Origin: UMGS1387 sp045541355
GTDB taxonomy: Bacteria; Bacillota; Clostridia; Oscillospirales; CAG-382
Reading direction: 5' to 3'
Assembly: GCA_045541355.1 (NCBI GenBank)
Contig: JAZQIW010000058.1
Location: forward strand, 1-7,679
Length of the DNA: 7,679 bases
The notes under the pieces are model-generated. The model was not told the DNA's origin. It did no database searches and saw nothing but the letters and a program-made list of their open reading frames with translations. Of the stretch, positions 1-5,849 are shown one piece after another; within the stretch, counting starts at the first letter, position 1, and every line of letters begins with the position of its first letter. A program made the position numbers and the translations under genes.

Positions 1-665
1 ATCTTACCGATTTGCTTTTCAAGCTGTCTTTCGCTATAACTCATGCCGCCCTGTCCGTTATTATTTCCAAAGGGCTTCTTATCACCAAAGCTTCTGGGAG
101 CGTTATTATTCTTATCAAATGTACCCTTTCTATTCGGGTCAAAAGGCTTCTTTACACCGTCCTTCTGGTTAAAGGAGGGCTTATTTTCCCTATTGTCATT
201 TTTGGGAGCAAAATTCTGAGTCCCGTTCTGACGTGCGGCGGGAGCTTTTCTATCATCGTTTTCTGTCTTAACAGGAGCTTTCTGTTCAGTCTTGGGTTCT
301 GTCTTGGGTTCAGTCTCGACTTCTGCTTTTTTCTCAGGCTTACCTTCGGCAGCGGGCTTTGTCTCAGGTTTTACGTCAGGTTCTGTCTTTGTCTCTGCCC
401 CTACTTCTTCCTTCTTTGCCTCGGGCTGCTTTTCTTCCTTTGCCGCAGGCTCCTGCTTCTTTGAAGAAAGGTATTCTCCTATATCAGCCACAGTACTGTT
501 CATTGTATAGTGCTGAAGTATTATACTGATTTCATCATGCTCAAGGCTTGAGGAAGCGGATTTGCCGTCAATTCCCTTCTCCTTGAGAAGCTCGACAAGG
601 TCCTTACTCTTTGCTCCTATATCCTTAGCAAAATTACTGATTTTAAGTTTAGTATTCAATGCCAT
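1..665 (-). CDS. infB: Translation initiation factor IF-2, N-terminal part (runs off the left edge)
   Basis: IF-2 is the GTPase that brings initiator fMet-tRNA to the 30S subunit and promotes subunit joining. Only the first 221 codons are present; the GTPase core lies beyond position 1. The start is ATG at 665-663, with GGAGGT at 677-682 eleven bases upstream, inside the end of the preceding gene. Residues about 5-53 match the IF2_N helical domain: KLKISNFAKDIG, then a KDLVELLKEKGI helix. Residues about 70-205 are a long linker, first Glu/Lys/Pro-rich with a TEPKTEPK repeat, then rich in Asn, Gly, Phe and Arg, which is typical of the disordered N-terminus of clostridial IF-2. It is the last visible gene of the rimP-nusA-ylxR-ylxQ-infB operon, four bases after ylxQ. 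The identity rests on the N-domain plus gene order, because no G-motif is in view. Confidence 0.95.
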   Translation of the reverse strand, partial: MALNTKLKISNFAKDIGAKSKDLVELLKEKGIDGKSASSSLEHDEISIILQHYTMNSTVADIGEYLSSKKQEPAAKEEKQPEAKKEEVGAETKTEPDVKPETKPAAEGKPEKKAEVETEPKTEPKTEQKAPVKTENDDRKAPAARQNGTQNFAPKNDNRENKPSFNQKDGVKKPFDPNRKGTFDKNNNAPRSFGDKKPFGNNNGQGGMSYSERQLEKQIGK

Positions 666-669
666 ATTA

Positions 670-1044
670 CTACTGCACCTCCGTAAGTTCTGTGTGTATT
701 TCCGCATAGATTTTATCAACAATGCCCGCAAAGCCCGCATCTGTTATTGCCGCGCAGGACGCGCCGCCCTTTTTGCCGAGTCTCTGACCGAGCTTTAGCA
801 TATCACAATCAAGAAAAACAAGATTAACATTATGATACGAACAGCTATCCGACAGCTTTTTGACTGTATTTGCAGACAAATTATTTGCCGCCGCCACGAT
901 TACCGCCGTTTCTTTTCTTATTTCCTCGATACACATATTTGTCCCGAGAACGCATTTGCCTGCCTTTCTCGCAAGGCTGAATGCCGAAAGTATTCTTTCG
1001 CCGCACTCTTTAATTTCTTCGGGAGTAAAATCATATTGTCTCAT
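670..1044 (-). CDS. ylxQ: L7Ae/L30e-family RNA-binding protein YlxQ
   Basis: This is a 124-residue member of the L7Ae/L30e/S12e/Gadd45 fold, a small family whose proteins typically bind kink-turn or related RNA. The recognisable core is AFSLARKAGK near residues 20-29, then a VIVAAANNLS strand-turn and the C-terminal LGKKGGASCAAITDAGFA. This pattern is characteristic of the YlxQ subgroup encoded between ylxR and infB in Firmicutes. I chose ATG at 1044-1042 because a G-rich ribosome binding site (GGGGG, 1053-1057) lies eight bases upstream; the frame is open further upstream but that stretch overlaps ylxR. The gene starts four bases after the ylxR stop, so translational coupling is likely. The precise cellular target is not established from sequence. 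The family assignment is firm from motif and context together. Confidence 0.9.
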   Translation of the reverse strand: MRQYDFTPEEIKECGERILSAFSLARKAGKCVLGTNMCIEEIRKETAVIVAAANNLSANTVKKLSDSCSYHNVNLVFLDCDMLKLGQRLGKKGGASCAAITDAGFAGIVDKIYAEIHTELTEVQ

Positions 1045-1048
1045 ATCA

Positions 1049-1321
1049 TTAATCCCCCGAAAGAGACTCTTTGACAAGCTCATACACAGTCTCGGGGATT
1101 TCGGTTTCAAGGCATCTTTCAAGTCTCTTGGTCTTCAGTGCCTTTTCATAGCACGAAACCTTTGGGCATATATATGCGCCTCTTCCCGATTTCTTTCCTG
1201 TTGTATCAAGCTCTACTGCACCCTCAGGGGTTCTTACAACCCTTACGAGTTCTTTTTTGGGTCTCTTTTCATTACAGCCCATGCATTTACGTTCAGGTAT
1301 CTTCTTAACTATTGTTGCCAT
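1049..1321 (-). CDS. ylxR: YlxR-family nucleic-acid-binding protein (RNase P modulator RnpM in Bacillus)
   Basis: This is a 90-residue basic protein of the YlxR (DUF448) family. Diagnostic features are KKIPERKCMGC (Cys13-x-x-Cys16), ELVRVVRTPEG, and the highly conserved TGKKSGRGAYICP block at about residues 41-53. The Bacillus subtilis homologue has been reported to bind RNase P RNA and modulate its activity, hence the name RnpM; older literature describes it as an RNA-binding or nucleoid-associated protein. That function is transferred by homology. The start is less certain than for its neighbours. ATG at 1321 matches the usual family N-terminus, but its nearest purine-rich site is about 20 bases upstream. 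An in-frame GTG at 1369 would add 16 residues. It sits between nusA (63-base gap) and ylxQ (four-base gap). Confidence 0.92.
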   Translation of the reverse strand: MATIVKKIPERKCMGCNEKRPKKELVRVVRTPEGAVELDTTGKKSGRGAYICPKVSCYEKALKTKRLERCLETEIPETVYELVKESLSGD

Positions 1322-1350
1322 ACAGATTTTGCGCTGCTGCGCTTCCCTCT
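1322..1350 (-). promoter_or_regulatory. ylxR ribosome binding site with possible hairpin spacer
   Basis: Read on the minus strand, AGAGGG (1350-1345) is followed by the near-palindrome GCGCAGCAGCGC (1342-1331), then nine A/T-rich bases and the ylxR ATG at 1321. The linear spacing of about 22 bases is too long for normal initiation. A four-bp GCGC stem with an AGCA loop would shorten the effective spacing to about 11. The arrangement is visible in the sequence; its use as a structured spacer is inference. Confidence 0.4.
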
Positions 1351-1385
1351 TTCCATTTAAGAAATACACAAGATTGGTTTGTGAA

Positions 1386-2756
1386 TTATTCCTCGTTCTG
1401 CTTTACCATCTTGAGAGCCTCTGCAAGCTTTCCGCCAAAGGAGCCGCTTGCTTCCTTCTTGCCCTCTATGATATCATTGAATGCCGCCGCACGTGCCGCC
1501 GACACGCTCTTGATATCAATTTTGTTAAAGCCTGTAAGACGTGCCGCAAGTCTTGCGTTCTGTCCTTCCTTACCGATAGCAAGGGAAAGCTGATCGTCCT
1601 CAACAAGCACGTAGCAGGAACGTTCACCCGTTTCTTTTACTGAAACAACCTGTGCAGGTGAAAGGGCGGCTCTGATAAATTCTTCAGCATTTTCGCTATA
1701 TTTAATAATATCAATCTTTTCGCCCTTTATTTCCGCTGTTATATTATTCTTTCTTATACCCTTAGGTCCAATGCATGAACCGATAGGATCAACATTTTCA
1801 TCTCTTGAGTAAACCGCAATTTTTGTTCTTGAGCCCGCTTCACGGGAAATTGATTTAATTATCACCGTACCGTCCTGAATTTCGGGAACCTCAAGTTCAA
1901 AAAGTCTCTTTACAAGGCCGGGATGCTTTCTCGAAAGTACGATTGTCGGGCCCTTGGTTTCCTTTTTGACTACGGTTACATATACCTTAATCTTATCGCC
2001 TTCAACAAGTCTTTCGCCGGGTATCTGTTCATTTTTGAAGAGTGTAACCTCGTTCTTGCCCATTTCAAGCACGGCATTTCCCGTTACGGGATCTACTCTT
2101 GAAACAATGGCTGTTACGATTTCTTCCTTCTTTCCTTCATATTCACGCACCATGATGTCGCGCTCAGCTTCTCTGATGCCCTGAATAATAACCTGCTTTG
2201 CAGTCTGTGCAGATATTCTGCCGAAGTTCTTTGTCTTGACTTCAATTTCCACTATGTCGCCGAGATTATACTTCTTACTGATTTCTCTCGCCTGTTCAAG
2301 GGTAATTTCCGTTCTCTCATTGAAAACGTGCTTTCTTGTCTTTCTGATGATATTTCCCTCATCATCATACTCTATAAACACGCCTTCCTCTTCCTCTTCC
2401 TCTTCCTCTTCCTCTTCTTCATCCTCATAATCAAAGTCATCGTCATACTCTTCTTCGGGTACGTTTTCTTCGATTTCTGATTCTGTAAGCTCTTCTGTTT
2501 CTTCTTCGGTCATTTCTTCTTCGGATGCATTCCTCAAGGGAATTTCATCCATAGCCTCAGGATCTACAACAGTTAGCTGCTTATAAACCTTGACATCCTG
2601 CTTTACGGGATCAAGAACAATTCTTACGTTTGAATAACCGTTGTCCTTTTTGAATGCGCTGAGAAGAGCTGCTTCTACTCTTGCGAGCATATATTCCTTA
2701 GGAATACCCTTCTGCTTTTCAAGTAAATCAAGTGCCTTAAAAAATTCCTTATTCAT
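1386..2756 (-). CDS. nusA: Transcription termination/antitermination factor NusA with acidic N-terminal insert
   Basis: NusA binds RNA polymerase near the RNA exit channel and modulates pausing, termination and antitermination. This copy has 456 residues from ATG 2756. That start is 13 bases after GGAGG (2774-2770); the upstream in-frame ATG at 2768 lies only one base from the same site, so it is less likely. Layout: N-terminal polymerase-binding domain (FFKALDLLEKQKGI through KNFGRISAQTAKQV, about residues 1-200); S1 domain beginning near IVTAIVSRV; KH1 with GSCIGPKG at 326-333; KH2 with LAIGKEGQ at 392-399. It lacks the E. coli acidic C-terminal repeats, as is normal for Firmicutes. Residues about 67-145 form a long acidic insert, absent from B. 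subtilis NusA as I recall it, containing a run of 12 Glu. The C-terminal tail ending KMVKQNEE is short. Confidence 0.97.
   Translation of the reverse strand: MNKEFFKALDLLEKQKGIPKEYMLARVEAALLSAFKKDNGYSNVRIVLDPVKQDVKVYKQLTVVDPEAMDEIPLRNASEEEMTEEETEELTESEIEENVPEEEYDDDFDYEDEEEEEEEEEEEEGVFIEYDDEGNIIRKTRKHVFNERTEITLEQAREISKKYNLGDIVEIEVKTKNFGRISAQTAKQVIIQGIREAERDIMVREYEGKKEEIVTAIVSRVDPVTGNAVLEMGKNEVTLFKNEQIPGERLVEGDKIKVYVTVVKKETKGPTIVLSRKHPGLVKRLFELEVPEIQDGTVIIKSISREAGSRTKIAVYSRDENVDPIGSCIGPKGIRKNNITAEIKGEKIDIIKYSENAEEFIRAALSPAQVVSVKETGERSCYVLVEDDQLSLAIGKEGQNARLAARLTGFNKIDIKSVSAARAAAFNDIIEGKKEASGSFGGKLAEALKMVKQNEE
2385..2414 (-). repeat. Perfect (GAGGAA)5 hexanucleotide microsatellite inside nusA
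   Basis: Five uninterrupted copies of TTCCTC on the plus strand (GAGGAA on the coding strand) encode ten of the twelve consecutive Glu residues in the NusA acidic insert. The adjacent 2415-2420 is a one-base variant copy (TTCTTC). Each unit is two codons, so gain or loss of a unit changes protein length without a frameshift. The coding strand of each unit also contains a GAGG Shine-Dalgarno-like core. Confidence 0.9.
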
Positions 2757-2800
2757 CTTTTTCTTCATTCCTCCGCATTTATGTTAATTTTTATTAATAA

Positions 2801-3277
2801 CTAAAACTCACAAACGGTTTTAATGCTTGCATATTCCTTTGGCGAAAGCTCAACCTTTTCGCTTCCCATATCAATGGTAAGCACACCCGTCTCCTCGTCA
2901 AATGCCGCAATATTACCGTCAAATGCCTTTCTGCCGTCCTTTGCGGCATAAAGCTTTACAATTACCCTCTCTCCGACAAACGCCTTGATATGCTCCTTAG
3001 TCTTAAGCTCTCTTTCAAGACCTGGGGAAGATATTTCAAGATAATAGCTGCCTTCAATAGGGTCTGCCTCATCAATTAAAGGCTCCACCGCGTCATTTAC
3101 CATCTCGCAGTCATCAAGGCTTATTCCTTCAGGCTTATCAATATAAATGATAAGGTTATGATCAGGTCCTTCCTTGACAAATTCAACGTCCCACAGAATA
3201 CATCCGCACTCCTCAACAGCTTCTTTTACAAGCTCTGCAACTCTTGATGCGATATTGCCTTTTTTCTTTTCCTGCAA
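2801..3277 (-). CDS. rimP: Ribosome maturation factor RimP
   Basis: RimP assists late maturation of the 30S ribosomal subunit. The protein has 158 residues from the start I prefer, about the usual family length. The N-terminal domain carries CGCILWDVEFVKEG and LIIYIDKPEGISLDDC. The hallmark YYLEISSPGLERELKT comes next, followed by a C-terminal SH3-like domain (AFVGERVIVKLY to SIKTVCEF). The start is assigned to TTG 3277-3275 because AGAGGTG (3290-3284) sits exactly six bases upstream. A longer reading from TTG 3310 has no ribosome binding site and would place leader sequence inside the protein. It is the first gene of the operon, with 44 bases between its stop and nusA. A rare TTG start in the lead gene may set a low translation level, which is inference. 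Confidence 0.93.
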   Translation of the reverse strand: MQEKKKGNIASRVAELVKEAVEECGCILWDVEFVKEGPDHNLIIYIDKPEGISLDDCEMVNDAVEPLIDEADPIEGSYYLEISSPGLERELKTKEHIKAFVGERVIVKLYAAKDGRKAFDGNIAAFDEETGVLTIDMGSEKVELSPKEYASIKTVCEF

Positions 3278-3300
3278 TTTCTTCACCTCTTGATTATTTG

Positions 3301-3342
3301 TCGTAAACAAACATTAAAGAGCGATCCGTGACCGCTCTTTAA
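3301..3342 (-). promoter_or_regulatory. Leader hairpin of the rimP-nusA-infB operon (possible attenuator)
   Basis: Perfect ten-bp arms, TTAAAGAGCG (3342-3333) and CGCTCTTTAA (3323-3314), enclose a nine-base loop. The loop could add a G-U, a U-A and a C-G pair. On the minus strand the downstream arm continues into an interrupted T-rich run, TTTAATGTTTGTTT (3318-3305). A short hairpin with a broken U tract is the expected form of a weak or NusA-dependent terminator. The hairpin lies about 20 bases after the predicted transcription start and before rimP. B. subtilis NusA is reported to autoregulate this operon by termination in its leader. The equivalent role here is inference. Confidence 0.55.
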
Positions 3343-3368
3343 CCTTTCTATAAAAATCTTACGATAAT

Positions 3369-3397
3369 ACTATAACATATACATCAAAAAAAATCAA
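3369..3397 (-). promoter_or_regulatory. Sigma-A promoter for rimP-nusA-ylxR-ylxQ-infB
   Basis: On the minus strand, TTGATT (3397-3392) and TATAGT (3374-3369) are separated by exactly 17 bases, and the spacer is strongly T-rich. The predicted start of transcription is near 3362, giving a leader of about 85 nt before the rimP TTG. The position, directly upstream of the operon in an AT-rich divergent intergenic region, supports the call. Confidence 0.75.
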
Positions 3398-3456
3398 GTG
3401 TTTTTTTGAATTTTCTTCCATTAATAATATAATTTTATAAATTTTTTCTCTTTTCA

Positions 3457-3486
3457 TTGACAACATCGGTCATTTAATGGTATCAT
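3457..3486 (+). promoter_or_regulatory. Sigma-A promoter for the GH127-luxS operon
   Basis: TTGACA (3457-3462) matches the -35 consensus perfectly. TATCAT (3481-3486) matches the -10 consensus at five of six bases with an 18-base spacer. Transcription would start near 3493, leaving about 23 bases to the ATG at 3516, which include AGAGGT at 3504-3509. It is divergent from the rimP promoter, with about 60 bp between the two -35 boxes. That stretch is almost all A/T, and I see no clear operator or cre site in it. Confidence 0.7.
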
Positions 3487-3515
3487 TATACAAAAATGTT
3501 ATGAGAGGTTAGAGA

Positions 3516-5828
3516 ATGAACAACAATATTATTTCTGTATGCAATCAAAACAGTGCATATAAATACAGACCTGATACTGACGTGCTTTTCCGTCTGCCCG
3601 ACAAAGCCTTTTCCTACAACGGTATTATTGATGCTGCCATTCGTCACATTCAAAGTATTCAGCTTTTGAGAGGTGATCTCTGGCGCGCTTTTGTTGAGCA
3701 GTTCAGAACACATCCCGACGACAAGACCTTTTCATGGAAGGGCGAATACTGGGGCAAAATGATGAGAGGCGCAGTATTTACCTATCAGTATACAGCAGAC
3801 GAGGAGCTTTACAAGGTACTTTGCGAAACCGTTCGCGACCTCATCTCTACGCAGGACAGTCTCGGCAGAATAAGCACATATTCAGTTGATGCCGAATTTA
3901 ACGGCTGGGACTTATGGTGCAGAAAGTATGTGCTTTTGGGCTTTCAGTATTTCCTTGACATTTGCCGTGATGAGGCTTTGAAGGATGAAATCATAGAAAC
4001 CATGAAAAAGCACGCCGACTACATTATGTCTCTTGTCGGCTCTCCTTCAGAGGGAAAAAGAGAAATAACCCTTTGCTCTCAGCATTGGATGGGACTCAAT
4101 TCCTCATCCATTCTTGAGCCCTTCGTTCGCCTTTACAACCTGACAGGCGAAAAGAAGTATTTGGACTTTTCAACCTATATTGTTGACTGCGGTGGAATCA
4201 CCGAGGGAAGCATTTTTGAGCTTGCATATCAAAACGAGCTATACCCCTATCAGTATCCAACCACAAAAGCTTATGAAATGATGAGCTGCTTTGAGGGACT
4301 TCTTGAGTATTACAGGGTTACAAAAATCGAAAAGTACAAGACGGCGGTAGTAAACTTTGCAAAAAAGGTACTTGAAAGCGACATTACTCTCATAGGCTGC
4401 AGCGGTTGCACTCATGAGCTTTTCGACTTTTCTGCAAAGCGTCAGACGACCACAGACTATTTTGACATTATGCAGGAAACCTGTGTTACCGTTACATGGA
4501 TGAAATTCTGCCGTCAGGTGCTTTGCATAACAGGTGATGCAAGCTTTGCAGATGCCATTGAAATTTCCACCTACAACGCAATGCTCGGTTCTGTAAATAC
4601 ATACAACAAGAAGAATCTTAACGGCTTTGCTTTTGACAGCTATGCTCCCCTTTTCATGGACATACGTTCAAAGAAATCGGGAGGCTTTCAGCCAATGGAT
4701 ACGGATGTTCCTTCCTACGGATGTTGTGCATGTATAGGCTCTGCCGGAACTGCACTTATGGGGCTTTCAAGCGTAATGCAGGGCAATGACGGACTCTACA
4801 TGAATCTCTACATCCCCGGCACAGTATCGGCAAAAACCCCTGCCGGTACCGATATCTGCTTGAAGGTTGACACACAATATCCCGTTGACGAAAAAATAAA
4901 CATATTTGTTCAGAAAGCAACGGGTGAGGAAGAATTCAGTCTCTATTTCAGAATTCCCTCCTGGTGTGAAAGAGCTACACTTAATGTATGCGGAGACGAC
5001 ATTAAGATTACTCACTCCGGTTACTTTAAGGTTACAAGAAAATGGAAGTGCTGCGACAAGATTATTCTCACGCTCGGCATGGACATGAAGGTAACTCTTC
5101 CTCCCTTCGGCGGTGCCGATGAAAACGGCAAGACGCTTGTTGCCCTCACAAGAGGTCCTCTTACCTTTGCGAGAGATGCAAGGCTCGGCGAGGCAATTGA
5201 CGGTATTGTTGACATTGAACATGACGAAAACATGGTTGTTAAATGCGAAAAAACAAATGCCGATTTTGATGTACTCTGCGCCTTCAAGATATACAACAAA
5301 GACGGTTCGTGCTTTACTGTAATCGACTTCCAGTCTGCAGGCAAAACATGGGATGAAAAGTCTTACATGACAGTGTGGATGCCTACAAAAAATTTCTGGC
5401 AGGTGGATTTCACAAAGCAGGTAGAAATGAACAGCGGAATTTGCGATTTTTCAGCAAACGAATGCGGTGTTTTATGTCCGTCAAGAGGTGTGAGACCCAT
5501 TCTTCGTTTCACATTTGAAAGTATTTGCGCCAACGTATACAAAATCAAGGATGAGTCCGGCCGTTATCTTACCGCAGTCAAGCATGACACGCTCGACAGA
5601 TACTATCTTACATTATGTTCAGACGAGATGGAAAACCAGACATGGCGTCTTGAAAATTCCGTCATCAACCGTTACAGGCTCATTTCCGACACCCTTGGCG
5701 GTGCTGTCGTTCATGCGCACGAAAACCATGACATTTTTATTCTCGCCGACATTTGTGAGGATGCAAACGACGTTATTGGCGGTTTCAGCTACACAAACAA
5801 TGCGTTTGTTGACATACGAAATGTATAA
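3516..5828 (+). CDS. GH127/DUF1680-family glycoside hydrolase (putative beta-L-arabinofuranosidase), cytosolic
   Basis: This 770-residue protein belongs to the DUF1680/GH127 group. Its characterised member HypBA1 removes beta-L-arabinofuranose using a cysteine nucleophile held by zinc. The HypBA1 zinc/catalytic residues Glu338, Cys340, Cys417 and Cys418 have clear counterparts: Glu321 and Cys323 in QETCVTVTWM, and Cys403-Cys404 in SYGCCACIG. HELF (Glu301) is a candidate acid/base. Residues about 25-420 should form the alpha/alpha barrel, and about 425-660 the beta-sandwich domains. Residues about 665-770 are an extension with YKIKDESGRYLTAV and a QTW motif, like part of a ricin-type beta-trefoil. 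There is no signal peptide, and 29 cysteines fit a reducing cytosol, so the substrate is probably an imported oligosaccharide. The start has AGAGGT six bases upstream. luxS follows after 21 bases. The exact substrate cannot be read from sequence. Confidence 0.85.
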   Translation: MNNNIISVCNQNSAYKYRPDTDVLFRLPDKAFSYNGIIDAAIRHIQSIQLLRGDLWRAFVEQFRTHPDDKTFSWKGEYWGKMMRGAVFTYQYTADEELYKVLCETVRDLISTQDSLGRISTYSVDAEFNGWDLWCRKYVLLGFQYFLDICRDEALKDEIIETMKKHADYIMSLVGSPSEGKREITLCSQHWMGLNSSSILEPFVRLYNLTGEKKYLDFSTYIVDCGGITEGSIFELAYQNELYPYQYPTTKAYEMMSCFEGLLEYYRVTKIEKYKTAVVNFAKKVLESDITLIGCSGCTHELFDFSAKRQTTTDYFDIMQETCVTVTWMKFCRQVLCITGDASFADAIEISTYNAMLGSVNTYNKKNLNGFAFDSYAPLFMDIRSKKSGGFQPMDTDVPSYGCCACIGSAGTALMGLSSVMQGNDGLYMNLYIPGTVSAKTPAGTDICLKVDTQYPVDEKINIFVQKATGEEEFSLYFRIPSWCERATLNVCGDDIKITHSGYFKVTRKWKCCDKIILTLGMDMKVTLPPFGGADENGKTLVALTRGPLTFARDARLGEAIDGIVDIEHDENMVVKCEKTNADFDVLCAFKIYNKDGSCFTVIDFQSAGKTWDEKSYMTVWMPTKNFWQVDFTKQVEMNSGICDFSANECGVLCPSRGVRPILRFTFESICANVYKIKDESGRYLTAVKHDTLDRYYLTLCSDEMENQTWRLENSVINRYRLISDTLGGAVVHAHENHDIFILADICEDANDVIGGFSYTNNAFVDIRNV

Positions 5829-5849
5829 GGTTAAATCGGAGGTAGCATT

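Noticed and set aside
12..464. Plus-strand open frame of 150 codons rich in Leu, Phe, Cys and Ser
   Set aside because: It is antisense to the infB linker. Its hydrophobic composition is simply the complement of Glu/Lys codons, and it has no family resemblance.
860..1643. Several plus-strand frames opposite ylxQ, ylxR and nusA
   Set aside because: They lie antisense to well-identified conserved genes, lack convincing starts and resemble nothing known.
2236..2430. Plus-strand frame ending in poly-Ser
   Set aside because: It is the complement of the nusA GAGGAA microsatellite, not a gene.
3384..3409. A-run and T-run inverted repeat, TCAAAAAAA with TTTTTTTGA
   Set aside because: It contains only A-T stem pairs plus one C-G, falls in the rimP -35/spacer area and follows no gene. 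It is better explained by the AT-rich promoter DNA.
3478..3487. TGGTATCATT, the reverse complement of AATGATACCA at 7526-7535
   Set aside because: Both copies overlap -10 elements, where such words are expected. A ten-base match in AT-rich DNA is not compelling as a shared operator.
4767..5222. Minus-strand frame of 151 codons inside the GH127 gene, and other frames nested in it and luxS
   Set aside because: The GH127 frame carries the conserved active-site residues; these are shadow frames in moderate-GC coding DNA.
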